A DNA stretch of 64,000 bases from Mytilus californianus (taxonomy: Eukaryota; Mollusca; Bivalvia; Mytilida; Mytilidae), in NCBI RefSeq assembly GCF_021869535.1, contig NW_026262668.1, positions 21,209,732 to 21,273,731 on the forward strand, given 5' to 3'. The notes beneath the pieces are model-generated. The model did not search any database. It was not told the DNA's origin and saw only the letters and a program-made list of their open reading frames with translations. This document shows, piece by piece, positions 51,265-61,138 of the stretch. The translations under genes and the position numbers were made by a program. Position 1 is the stretch's first letter. Every line of letters starts with the position of its first letter.

Positions 51265-53360
51265 CTTCTGTCAGTCTGGCAAATCAGTTTTCCACACTTT
51301 TTTTCTTCATGCTTGAAGATATTGATTTGATATTTGGTATATTGTTTTATCATGACAAGTTACAGATCAAGTTCGAATTTTGTTTCGGTCTGATAATTTT
51401 GTGCAGAGTTATGGTCCTTGGACTTGGAAAATTCACTCAAATATTCAGTTTTCCACACTTTTTTTCGTCGATCATTCTTGAAGATATTGATTTAATAATT
51501 AGTACATTGTTTTATCATGACAAGTTACAGATCAAGTTCGAATTTTGTTTTGGTCTGATGATTTTGTGCAGAGTTATGGTCCTTGGACTTAGAAAATTCA
51601 CTCAAATAATCAGTTTTCCGCACTTTTTTTCGTCATGCTTGAAGATATTGATTTGATAATTGGTATATAGTTTTATCATGACAAGTTACAGACCAAGTTT
51701 GAATTTTGTTTCGGTTTGATGATTTTTTGCAAAGTTATGGTCCTTGAACTTAGAAAATTCACTTAAATTATCAGTTTTCTGCACTTTTTTTTGTCATGCT
51801 TGAAGATATTGACTTGATATTTGTTATATAGTTTACACCATGACAAGTTATAGATCAACTTAGCATTTTTTCCAGTACAATTAATTTTTAACCGGTAGGG
51901 GACTATGTATTGCCATGCAATACTCTCAGAATGCTTGTTGTTATTATATTATTGATTATAATTTGAAAAATTACATCATATCTAATTTTATAGAACTTAG
52001 TCATCACTTCACTGGTTTATTGATTATAATCATATCTATTTATCCAGTTTGAGTTATTTCCCTTTGCACAGAAAATATATGGATAAAATTAAATTGTGTT
52101 TCATTTCAACTTAAATTAAATATATAGGGTTCTTTCAAATGCAGAATCTAAATTTGTATTTAAATATTAGATTTTTGGGCCCAGTTTTCAAGTTGGTTCT
52201 AATCAGGGTCCAAAATTAAACTTTGTTTGATTCACAAAAATTGAATTTATGTGGTTCCTTGAAATGCTGAATCTTACCATGTATTGAGAGATTTTGGATT
52301 GTGAGCTCCTTTATAAAATTGGTCCACATTGTGGTCCAAAGGGTCCTAAATTAAACTTTTGTTTGATTTCATCAAAAATTGAATTTTTTGAGTTCTTTGA
52401 TATGCTGATTCTGACAATGTACTTAGATTTTGGATATTGGACCATAATAGGTAAATGTCCAATTTCAAATATTTAAGTTCTTTTGCCACATTCATTTTGT
52501 GTCACAAACCTATGCTGTGTCAAATATTCAACCACAATCCAAATTCAGAGCAGTTTTAAGCTTAAATGTAGTGTCCATACTTGCTCAACTGTTCAGGGTT
52601 CGACCTCTGCATGAAAATCCGGTTTGCTGTCACTCTGACAGCCTCTTGTTCATGCTTACTATAATGTAACAATTTGAAGCCTTACAAACAGAAATTAATA
52701 TTTTGGAGCAAAAACTAAGGTCTTTTTCCTAAGATGTTTGTTTTGTTTAACAACATATTTTAAGATACATGTATATATAGGATAAAGTATAGAGCACTAT
52801 CAATAGTTTTAGGCCAGAAATCTAATGCATGTATACAACATATTTTATAGATGGGAGGAGGAGAAACAGAAACAAACAGGGCCTTAGACTGTGGGGCAGG
52901 AATAGGCAGAATTACAAAAAGACTTTTATTACCAATCTTCAAAGAAGTTGACATGGTGGAGCTCAGCCAGAATTTCTTAGACCAGGCACCAGCTTTTATT
53001 GGAGAAGAATTTTCACGAGTCAAGAATCGATTTTGTTTTGGATTACAAGACTTTTGCCCAGCAGAAGGACATTATAATGTGATTTGGTGTCAGTGGGTTC
53101 TAGGACATTTGAAAGATGATGATTTGATAAATTTCTTTCAAAGATGTCAAAAAGGACTTTCAGAAAATGGTTTGATTTTTGTTAAAGAAAATGTAACATC
53201 TGATGAACGAGAGTTTGACTCAGAAGACAGTAGTTATACTAGAAGTTTAGACAATCTCAGATCTCTCATAGAAAAAGCTGGTCTCAAAATATTATTAGAT
53301 AGAAAACAGAAAGGTTTCCCAAAATCACTTTATAATGTTTATATGTTTGCATTGCGGTAA
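42965..53360 (+). CDS. NTMT1: N-terminal Xaa-Pro-Lys N-methyltransferase 1
   Basis: NTMT1 uses S-adenosylmethionine to methylate the alpha-amino group of proteins beginning X-Pro-Lys after Met removal (RCC1 is the classic substrate) and acts mainly in the nucleus. Exons 42965-43114 and 52851-53360 join in phase 0 (150+510 nt) to 219 residues; human NTMT1 is 223. Visible features: IPPTVDGMLGGFAKISPTDI near residue 20, SAM-binding motif I LDCGAGIGRITKRLLLP near 62, GLQDFCP near 110, NVIWCQWVLGHLKDDDL near 120-137, EDSS near 180 and the family C-terminus NVYMFALR. The Trp and His of the WCQWVLGH segment and the Asn of VKEN correspond to active-site residues as I recall them; human KDN is KEN here. 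The 9.7-kb intron is full of mobile elements. Confidence 0.94.
43150..44225. mobile_element. Possible DNA element with CGGCAC subterminal motifs
   Basis: Left part (43160-43340) has repeated TTCGGCACCTGGTTAAT-like motifs. The right part (44120-44225) has the opposite orientation (AAGTGCCGATTTGACTAG, GGTGCTGATTTGACTTG). The middle has no coding exon. Exact ends and target duplication are not resolved. Confidence 0.45.
44226..44586. other. NTMT1 intron: pyrimidine microsatellite
   Basis: A (CTTTT)n-type run lies at about 44459-44522, with AT-rich sequence around it. No exon. Confidence 0.5.
44587..44815. repeat. 51-bp minisatellite, about 4.5 units
   Basis: Units ACTGGCATGTGTACTGCTGA, CACCTTTTTAATCACCTTGA and TTTAACTAATA repeat almost exactly every 51 bp. 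Confidence 0.88.
44866..46425 (-). mobile_element. Degraded LINE copy, interrupted by a MITE
   Basis: Read on the minus strand. A segment at 46425-46100 has the endonuclease-RT linker type (MDILSQVGMDLCVNNFTQCL, INTDKPGLEQKC). The segment 45398-45045 continues with KDNPRKFYSLFRRKK, a frameshift, then ELDADITADEILKATHELKS, DRSHGPDCLLNEFF, the lead-in to the reverse transcriptase. The RT core is deleted. The 3' end remains (ACTGATGAGCCATAAGGCTC, TTAATAAAGAATTTGAATTT). The foldback at 45399-46070 splits the linker. Confidence 0.7.
45399..46070. mobile_element. Foldback MITE inside the LINE (672 bp)
   Basis: Ends CAGTCAAGGGTACTACTTGT and ACAAGTAGTACCCTTGACTG are perfect inverted repeats of about 30 bp. 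Further inner inverted blocks follow (TACTTGAAGAAGTAAATAA, TATACTTATATAAGTA). Direct repeats ACATA flank it (45394-45398, 46071-46075). No coding capacity. Confidence 0.85.
46440..46800. repeat. Degenerate ACACATAGCACAT-rich direct repeats
   Basis: Two long direct copies share AATAAATTGTCATTGTCAAA and GCACAT (about 46619 and 46752), surrounded by short repeats such as AAAACACACATAGCAC. Confidence 0.55.
46990..47625 (-). repeat. Dispersed repeat family B, full-length-like copy
   Basis: Shows AAAGATTATGTCTTCAT on the minus strand, GGAGCTGGCATGTCAGTTAA, CTAGAGGTATAGGGGGAGGG, GCGCCTGTCCCAAGTCAGGA, GGGGCCAGCTGAAGGACGCC and TTTGACACATTCCCCATTTC. It is collinear with 56815-57350 (opposite strand) and 62395-62730. 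Confidence 0.8.
47626..48158. other. NTMT1 intron, unassigned
   Basis: AT-rich; no exon or named repeat. Confidence 0.4.
48162..49550. mobile_element. CACTA-like non-autonomous DNA element 2 (1,389 bp)
   Basis: Ends CACTACAAACTGCTCAGAGT and ACTCTGAGCTGTTTGTAGTG are inverted repeats; TIR similarity runs about 90 bp. Perfect 3-bp flanks ATA (48159-48161, 49551-49553). Subterminal arrays of CTCGAC / GTCGAG motifs lie at 48198-48275 and 49270-49510, in opposite orientation. The core, 48560-49260, is similar to that of element 1. No transposase. Confidence 0.8.
49554..50190. other. NTMT1 intron, unassigned
   Basis: No exon or recognised repeat. Confidence 0.4.
50191..52660 (+). repeat. Composite dispersed repeat
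   Basis: Begins near AACCCGATTTTCGAAGTAAA. It contains several GGTCCTAAATTAAACTTTTG / GGTCCAAAATTAAACT units at 50900-52370 and ends near TGTTCAGGGTTCGACCTCTG and TGACAGCCTCTTG. The element at 51183-51950 is inserted in it: the text TAGAACTTAGTCATCACT occurs on both sides. Confidence 0.55.
51183..51950 (+). repeat. Dispersed repeat with ~163-bp units and (CTGT)n
   Basis: Left end TAGTCCCCTACCGATGAAG, then GACTTTAGGTTTGCACTCCC and (CTGT)n at 51233-51265. Four units follow with CTTGAAGATATTGATTTGAT and CAAGTTACAGATCAAGTTCG spaced about 163 bp. Right end ACCGGTAGGGGACTATGTAT, TGCCATGCAATACTC. Same family as 13620-14215 and 34108-34765. Confidence 0.75.
52851..53360 (+). CDS. NTMT1: NTMT1 exon 2 (methyltransferase core, stop)
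   Basis: Acceptor CATATTTTATAG ends at 52850. The exon opens with an internal ATG (MGGGETETNR) that is not the start: joining to exon 1 restores the conserved N-terminal region at the right length. It carries the whole Rossmann-type core through TAA at 53358-53360. Confidence 0.95.
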   Translation: MGGGETETNRALDCGAGIGRITKRLLLPIFKEVDMVELSQNFLDQAPAFIGEEFSRVKNRFCFGLQDFCPAEGHYNVIWCQWVLGHLKDDDLINFFQRCQKGLSENGLIFVKENVTSDEREFDSEDSSYTRSLDNLRSLIEKAGLKILLDRKQKGFPKSLYNVYMFALR

Positions 53361-53370
53361 TAACAGATTT

Positions 53371-53376
53371 AATAAA
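53371..53376 (+). terminator. NTMT1: Candidate NTMT1 poly(A) signal
   Basis: AATAAA eleven bases after the NTMT1 stop codon. The 3' UTR would be unusually short, so a later signal may be used instead. Confidence 0.4.
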
Positions 53377-54620
53377 CTAGAAATTTTTATAAGTGACTGT
53401 GTTATATTTCGTCAACCATAATGAAACATGATCAGTAAAAAACGTGACCAGTAACAATTTACCTTATTAATAGTTATTTTTGAAATAGTTGAAAGCTTAC
53501 AAAATGAAGGTCAGTTATCATGGTTGTAGTTCATACAAAAACATATTTGCATTTTATAATTAAATAACATGGAGGTTTTAGACCTACCTGTGGAGATAAG
53601 ATATTCACTTTCTTACAGAGCTGGCTAAAACTTTTGTTAATAATGAGTATTGCCCAGAATAGTTTGGAATACTATAAAACCCAGGATTTATTAGGTTAAT
53701 ACTGAGCAATAAGAAATACTTATCTTTAATTAAAAAAAGAAGAATAAAAGATAGAAAATTAATTACAAGATATCAAATACATTTTCCTAATGAAAAATTC
53801 AATATAGCTTCTATTGACAAAAAGGTGGTCGTGATCTAATTCTTAGCTAAGTTATTCTTCTATAGAACCACATTGATACATTGTAATTGAAACCAAACTT
53901 GTCAGATATGTTCCAGTGATGGTCGTTAACCAGTATTGTTACTTTGATGCAGTTTTCAAATTTCAAATTGCTAGTTGAGGTCAAAGTTTGTATTGAAACC
54001 CTCATGGAAATTGCAGTTTGCTTAAAAAAAGAACAAATGAAAAGAAATGAAAACAACCATACAGAAATGTTCCTTAGAAAGTATTCACTAAGTATTCATG
54101 GTGTTGTAACTTTGATCTTGAATGAAGTCCAATAAAATTTCAAGGGGCCAAACACTGGGTCCAATTGGTCCAAAATTTGTGATCTTCTGAAGAACTATTG
54201 GATCAATTAAAACCATGTCATATGTGTTCTTGTGAAGGTACTTAACAAGTGTTGCTACTTTGATGCCAATTGGAAATTTAATATGGACTAAAATGGAGGT
54301 TAAGGTTTACTTTAAAACACTATCAGAAAATGCAGATACATTTTGCTTTCCATTTCAAAAACAGTTAAAATGTTGAAGCTAAGTTACATGAAAACAAAAC
54401 ATTGGTGGCCTTGGGCTGTTTTCTGCTCTTTGGTCGGGGTTGTTGTCTCTTTGACAGATTTCCTGTTCTCAATTTTATGGAGTCATGTTCCATAGAAGGT
54501 ACTTATCAAGTGTTACTTAGGTCCTGATGAAAAACCACTAAGTTCAAAGGGCCACATGAATTTCTTTACTTCAAGTTCCAAAAATCTTTTAACATGTTTA
54601 AGAACCAATGAATCAACTAA
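53377..54620. other. Intergenic, no gene seen
   Basis: A short reverse fragment of family B (TGGCCTTGGGCTGTTTTCTG, TTGTTGTCTCTTTGACA) lies at 54400-54480. Nearby text such as GAAGGTACTTATCAAGTGTT foreshadows the minisatellite that follows. Confidence 0.45.
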
Positions 54621-54624
54621 ACCA

Positions 54625-55692
54625 ATTATTGAGAAGGAGGTTCCTGTGAAGGTCTTTAACAAGTGTTCAAGTCTAAAACAAACATTGAGAAGGAGGTTCT
54701 TGTGAAGGTCTTCAACAAGTGTTCAAGTCTAAAACAAACATTGTAAAGGAGGTTCCTGTGAAGGTCTTTAACAAGTGTTCAATTCTGAAACAAACACTGA
54801 GAAGGAGGTTCCTGTGAAGGTCTTTAACACGTGTTCAAGTCTGAAACAAACATTGTAAAGGAGATTCCTGTGAAGGTCTTTAACAAGTGTTCAAGTCTGA
54901 AACAAACATTGAGAAGGAGGTTCCTGTGAAGGTCTTTAACAAGTGTTCAATTCTGAAACTAACATTGTAACGGAGGTTATTGTGAAGGTCTTTAACAAGT
55001 GTTCAAGTCTAAAACAAACATTGAGAAGGAGGTTCCTGTGAAGGTCTTTAACAAGTGTTCAAGTCTAAAACAAACATTGAGAAGGAGGTTCCTGTAAAAG
55101 TCTTTAACAAGTGTTCAAGTCTAAAACAAACATTGAGAAGGAGGTTCCTGTGAAGGTCTTCAACAAGTGTTCAAGTCTAAAACAAACATTGTAAAGGAGG
55201 TTCCTGTGAAGGTCTTTAACAAGTGTTCAATTCTGAAACAAACATTGAGAAGGAGGTTCCTGTGAAGGTCTTTAACAAGTGTTCAATTCTGAAACAAACA
55301 TTGTAAAGGAGATTCCTGTGAAGGTCTTTAACAAGTGTTCAAGTCTGAAACAAACATTGAGAAGGAATTTCCTGTGAAGGTCTTTAATAAGTGTTCAAGT
55401 CTAAAACAAACATTGAGAAGGAGGTTCCTGTGAAGGTCTTTAACAAGTGTTCAAGTCTAAAAACAAACATTGAGAAGGAGGTTCCTGTGAAGGTTTTAAC
55501 AAGTGTTCAAGTCTAAAAACAAACATTGAGAAGGAGGTTCCTGTGAAGGTTTTAACAAGTGTTCAAGTCTAAAACAAACATTGAGAAGGAGGTTCCTGTG
55601 AAGGTCTTTAACAAGTGTTCAAGTCTAAGACAAATATTGAGAAGGAGGTTCCTGTGAAGGTCTTTAACAAGTGTTCAAGTCTAAAACAAATC
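54625..55692. repeat. 56-bp minisatellite, about 19 units
   Basis: Units contain GAGAAGGAGGTTCCTGTGAA, GGTCTTTAACAAGTGTTCAA and GTCTAAAACAAACATT. Two unit types alternate (TTGAGAAGG or TTGTAAAGG; GTCTAAA or TTCTGAA). Single-base indels occur near 55460-55550. Confidence 0.92.
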
Positions 55693-55959
55693 AAAAAGAT
55701 TCATTAGAGTCAGTAGATATATCTTACATTACAACATAAGCTCATCATTAAAACTGGCATTGTTGTTACATGAACTTTCATGTTCTAAAAGGCCTCCAGT
55801 AGAGATGGTACAGACTAATAAAGGTCTCAATGTTTTGTTGTTATTTGGAGACTTTGATGTTAATTTCAGATCTTGGATATCCTCTTTTTAAAACACAACA
55901 TATATAATTTTGATTTTGGAAACGTTTATGACCTGATTATAAGTATAGGCACTTGTTTT

Positions 55960-56116
55960 AAGTATTGAATGCTTCTTTTTGTAAATTTAATAGGGTGTAA
56001 AAGTGTTGACCGAAGTACATTTTGCATGAAGTGCAGGAGTGCTTCATTCTAAAAATGTGCTCACGGTCAACGCTTTTACAACCCTATAAAATTACTAAAA
56101 GAAGCATTCAATACTT
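55960..56116. mobile_element. Foldback element (157 bp)
   Basis: AAGTATTGAATGCTTCTTTT at the left pairs with AAAAGAAGCATTCAATACTT at the right. Pairing continues inward through ATAGGGTGTAAAAGTGTTGA / TCAACGCTTTTACAACCCTA. Confidence 0.75.
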
Positions 56117-56814
56117 ATAATTACATTTTTTTGCTAGGATCATGAAAACATTTCTATCAAGTTTTTCTTTTATATACCTGTGCACTTTATTGTGGAAGCT
56201 CGTGTCATCATGAATGTTACATTTTATTTTGAAATGAATGTTAATTTCAGAATGACGCGAGATTACTGTTAGCCAATCATAAAAACGTATTATAATGAAA
56301 CATACATGTAATGTAATTATTGTATAAAGCATTATAGGTAGGTCTTTGGTTAATTTTAAGTTTTTACATGCATCAACTATTTGTATAAAGCTTAGTATTT
56401 CAGGGGTTAGAATACCTGAATCCTTCATACTTCATACATTGTACCTTGTATAAAGATGTGTTATGTTACAAGTTATGCAATCTCACATCCCTAGGTCAAC
56501 TATCCTTGGGGAGAAAGCCTTGCTGGCAAAGAGGTCTGTTAAAGGCGATGAACACTCCGCATTGATGTCTCAACAGCTTAAATTTGAAACAACAGTATAA
56601 CTATGCTAGTGCAAAAATTGGTTCTAACATTGCTGGACTGAATTCAAGACAAACAAATATATATGTATACATGTATATATTTTATCAGTGAAGTTGGGGC
56701 TATATTGCAATCAATGAAGTTGGTCCGTCTGTTTGTCCAACAAATATTTTTTTTAAACTGAACAGAATGACTTCCTAATTGGTCAGCAGCTTGACAGTGA
56801 TAAGTTGTAATGGT
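56117..56814. other. Intergenic, no gene seen
   Basis: AT-rich; no exon or named repeat. Confidence 0.4.
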
Positions 56815-57350
56815 TGAAATTGAGAATGGAAACGGGAAATGTGTCAAAGAGACAACAACCCGACCAAAGAGCAGACAACAGCTGAAGGCCACCAATGGGT
56901 CTTCAACACAGCGAGAAAATCCTGCACCAGGAAGCGGGCTTCAGCTGGTCCCTAAACAAACATGTGTACTAATTCAATGAAAATGGACGTCACACTTAAC
57001 TCCAAAACATATAAATGAACTAAAATTAAAAAAACATACAAAACTAAAAAAGTCCAGAGGCTCCTGACTTGGGACAGGCGCAAAAATGCGGCGGGGTTAA
57101 ACATATTTTGTGAGATCTCAACCCTCCCCCTATACCTCTAGCCAATGTAGAATAAACAAACTCACAGTAAAACTCAGTTTAAAAGAAGTCCGAGTACGAT
57201 GTCAGAATAGGTAACAATAGAAACTAAATGACAACGATACATAAATTAACAAAGGACTACTAGCTATATATATATATAGCAGTTACTGACATGCCAGCTC
57301 CAGACCTCAATTCAACTGATTGAAAGATTATGTCTTCATGGTTGTTTGCT
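56815..57350 (+). repeat. Dispersed repeat family B, copy
   Basis: GAGAATGGAAACGGGAAATG, GTCAAAGAGACAACAACCCG, CTCCTGACTTGGGACAGGCG, GATCTCAACCCTCCCCCTAT, GACATGCCAGCTCCAGACCT, ACTGATTGAAAGATTATGTC: the same order as the reverse strand of 46990-47625. Confidence 0.8.
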
Positions 57351-57654
57351 TTTCTAATCTGTCTAACACAATGTGATTAAAATGCACTCAATCTGGTTGA
57401 AAACCGTCACCCATTTCCTGTTTGCAGATATTTTCGACTTTTTTAATATTTGTATAAACTTAATATTTTCGTCAAATAAGTCTAATGAAGCACATATAAG
57501 TGCTTTTGGTGTAGCATGCATAAGTGTGTTTGGTGAATCATACATTGGTGAGTCTATTGTAGCATACATCAGTGTGTTTGGTGAAGCATGTATAATTGTG
57601 TTTGTTGAAGCATACATTAGTGTGTTTGGTGTAGCCTAGATAAGTGTGTTTGGA

Positions 57655-57925
57655 GAATCATACATCAGGTATCTGATGTTCAGTAGTTGTCGTTTTTTGA
57701 TCTGGTTCATAAGTGTTTCTCGTTTTTTATATAGATTAGACCGTTGGTTTTCCCGTTTGAATGGTTTTACACTAGTAATTTTTGGGGCCCTTTATAGCTT
57801 GCTGTTCGGTGTGAGCCAAGGCTCCGTGTTGAAGACCGTACTTTGACCTATAATGGTTTACTTTTATAAATTTTTACTTGGATGGAGAATTGTCTCATTG
57901 GCACTCATACCACATCTTCTTGTAT
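57655..57925 (-). repeat. Family A-like insert in the minisatellite, copy 1
   Basis: Shows GTGAGCCAAGGCTCCGTGTT, GAAGACCGTACTTTGACCTA and GAATTGTCTCATTGGCACTC, then ATACCACATCTTCTT, the reverse strand of a family A variant. Confidence 0.75.
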
Positions 57926-58038
57926 CTATTGGTGAGTCTGTTGTAGCATACATCAGTGTGTTTGGTGTAGCATGTAAAATTGTTTTTGTTGAAGCATACA
58001 TCAGTGTGTTTGGTGTAGCCTAGATAAGTGTGTTTGGT

Positions 58039-58310
58039 GAATCATACATCAGGTATCTGATGTTCAGTAGTTGTCGTTTGTTGATCTGGTTCATAAGTGT
58101 TTCTCGTTTTTTATATAGATTAGACCGTTGGTTTTCCCGTTTGAATGGTTTTACACTAGTAATTTTTGGGGCCCTTTATAGCTTGCTGTTCGGTGTGAGC
58201 CAAGGCTCCGTGTTGAAGACCGTACTTTGACCTATAATGGTTTACTTTTATAAATTTTTACTTGGATGGAGAATTGTCTCATTGGCACTCATACCACATC
58301 TTCTTATATC
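58039..58310 (-). repeat. Family A-like insert in the minisatellite, copy 2
   Basis: Near-identical to 57655-57925 (TTTTTGATC versus TTTGTTGATC is one of very few differences). It arose by tandem duplication of the 384-bp block rather than by a second insertion. Confidence 0.8.
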
Positions 58311-59479
58311 TATTGGCGAGTCTGTTGTAGCATACATCAGTGTGTTTGGTGTAGCATACATAAGTGTGATTGGTGAATCATACATTGGTGAGTCTGTTGT
58401 AGCATACATCAGTGTGTTTGGTGTAGCATGTATAAGTGTGTTTGTTGTAGCATACATCAGTGTGTTTGGTGCAGCCTACATCAGTGTGTTTGATGAATCA
58501 TACATTGGTGAGTTTGTTGTAGCATTCATCAGTGTGTTTGGTGTAGCCTACATCAGTGTGTTTGGTGAAGCATACATATGTGTGTTTGGTGTAGCACACA
58601 TATTTGTGATTGGTGTAGCATACATTGGCGAGCTTGTTGTAGCAAACATTAGTGTGGTTGGTGTAGCATACATAAGTGCTTTTGGTCTAGTATACATCGG
58701 TGTGCTTGGTGTAGAATACATAAGTGTGCTGGTGTAGCATACATTAGCAAGTTTGTTGTAGCATACATCCATGTGTTATGTATAGCATACATATTTGTGT
58801 TTGGTGGAGCATACATCGGTGAATTTGTTGAAGCATACATCAGTGTGTTTGTTGTAGCATATACATCAGTGATATTGTTGTAGCATACAACTTTATGTTC
58901 GGTGTAGTGTATATAAGTGCTTTTGGTCTACCATATATAAGTGTGTTTGGTGTAGCACACATCAGTGTGTTTGGTGTAGCATACATTTGTGAGTCTGTTG
59001 TAGTAACACACTGGTGTAGCATACAAAAGTGTTTTTGGTGTAGCATACATCAGTGAGTTAATTATAGCATACATCAGTGAGTTTGTAGTATCATATGTAA
59101 GTGGTGTTGGATGTATCATACATCAGTGAGTTTGTTGTAGCATATGTAAGTGTGTTTGCTGTAGTATACATCGGTATGCTTGGTGTAGCATAATAAGTGT
59201 TTTTGGTGTAGCATATTACCATAGCATACATACGTGCGTTGTGTGTAGCATTCATAATTATTATTAGTGTAGCATACATATGTGTTTTTTGAAGTGCGTT
59301 TGGTGTAGCATGAACAAGTACGTTGGGTGTAAATTATATAAGTGCGTGGAGTGTAGCATATATATAAGTACTTTTGGTGTAGCATACATAAGTGCATTTG
59401 GAATAGCATACATAGGTACGTTTTGTGTAGAGTACATAGGTACGTCTTGTGTAGCATCCATACGTTCTTTAAAAGCTTG

Positions 59480-61071
59480 ACACATGGTATAGCACTTTAT
59501 TTTTCGAAGACCGTTGGTTGACCTTTAAGATTAAAGCATCTTCTCTTTTATTGTGTTGTTCTTGCTCTCAGGGTTATACCCCATACCTCCTTTCAATCAT
59601 ACAAAAGGTAGGGCCAATCTCCCCTGTATTTGTTTTAGTAGTCACGTGGTCAAAATCTGAAAATTGTTTAAATCGAACATTGAAAACAAACCTGCAAATT
59701 TTACATGTTTTTGTAAAATTTTGCATCGAAGGACGTCTTTAACCAAAATTAACTATTGCATATTCGAAAGACAATTTATAGCTTTACTTTTCTCAGAACT
59801 TTGGTTTTGGTTAAGGGTGTCCTTCTTTACAATTTGGCCACATATTCAGTAACTCACCAGAAAGTTCTTAAAACTCATAAGTTTACATTTGAATCTAAGA
59901 TACTGTGAAATTTTGAAAAGATTGGAGGACATTTAGAAATTGGCCCTGGTGTGAAATAACTTCAGAGGAAATTGGACCTATATACATGATATACCTCTTT
60001 CAATTTTAATGATGACTACAGTTCAATAAACAGTGTTGACAATTTTCAGTATATTATATCCCACATCTTGCACCTAGCTAAAATATTACACATCTCTTCT
60101 TTCCCGAACACAATGCCTTCCAGGCAATGTAATTACATTATCTACCGCGAAATCGTGCCTTCGTTTTGTTCAACGCATTTAACATAGAAATTTTCGGTTT
60201 TATTGTATCAAACGTTTTACAACATAGTTTAACCTTAGAGCAACTTTTAAAATATTTGATAAAACAAAAATGGCCTTACAGTTTTCTTTGGGAATTGAAG
60301 TGTAACGTAGATGCAAAAACTCATGGACGTTTTCCCTTTGGCTATTTGATAACAAAATTCTGGAATTTTTTTTACTATAAGATATTCATAGTTTAAAAAA
60401 AAGCAAGCAGAAAATAAGTGAAACGGTAAGCACATTTTAAATTCTAAGAAAAACTGTAAGTTATTCATTCATCAATCTCCTGACATATATACAGGAAGAA
60501 GCGGTTGTAATTTATAAATGAAAACTCGAAAATAATGAAACTTATTTTGGAAACATTTGAGTTTCGTATACAATGGTTTTTGGTTGAAAAGCGTATTTAT
60601 CCGTATTCTTATCATACTATTAGTCATACATTTGTATTGAGCGAATGAATCACACGAAATATATCTAAAAGTGCATTATATACCTTTTAAAATACGAAAG
60701 ATAAAATTTAATATCCTGTTTTTTTTTTTTAAATCCGTCATATGATTGTTGCGTAATACTTGGACAGAATGGTAATGAAAACCACAATCTTGCCAATTTC
60801 CGAGAAATCTTTTGGCAAAGTAATGATTTATATATGGATGTGGTTCTAAAGTAAACATTTTTAGGTATACACTTATCTGAAACATGACAAATTACATATA
60901 AATATGTGTTAAAGGCATTGTAATAAAGGAAGAAACGTAAGAAAGGTAATACACGGATAACAGGTGCTTAGTGTCGCTTTAAAATGTACTATGAATGGAA
61001 ACAGTTCTGTTTAAAGAAATATTTTTCATCTTTTCAATAAGACCTTTTTTGTAGATTCTTTTACATACAAC
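59480..61071. other. Intergenic, no gene seen
   Basis: Several short open frames but none with splice or domain support. The Kazal gene promoter should lie in the last few hundred bases. Confidence 0.4.
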
Positions 61072-61138
61072 ATGGATTTCGTTATATTGGTACCAGCGAT
61101 GATAGCAGTAATATTAATTCAATCGTCAACATCAACCC
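61072..61138 (+). CDS. Kazal gene exon 1: signal peptide
   Basis: ATG 61072, 67 nt. Donor ACCC/GTAAGT, phase 1. The hydrophobic core VILVPAMIAVILI is followed by a Ser/Thr-rich cleavage region. Confidence 0.72.

Larger units (their letters stand above)
57480..59475. repeat. 24-bp minisatellite, diverging to the right
   Basis: Unit GTAGCATACATCAGTGTGTT plus TGGT. One frame reads VAYISVFG on the + strand, and a reverse frame reads MYATPNTL. Units are regular at 57480-58740 and increasingly diverged after that. A 384-bp block (57646-58029) containing a family A fragment is repeated at 58030-58413. The open frames are repeat artefacts. Confidence 0.9.

Noticed and set aside
52851-53360. Methyltransferase starting at the internal ATG 52851 as a stand-alone gene
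   Set aside because: It would lack the conserved IPPTVDGMLGG region, which is present in frame at 42965-43114 with proper splice sites.
58237-58737. 166-codon repetitive frame (VAYISVFG)n
   Set aside because: Unit length of 24 bp keeps the frame open by chance; no splice sites, start context or domain, and the reverse strand is equally open.
59518-59852. Frames between the minisatellite and the Kazal gene
   Set aside because: No domain, no splice sites and no repeat-independent coding signal.
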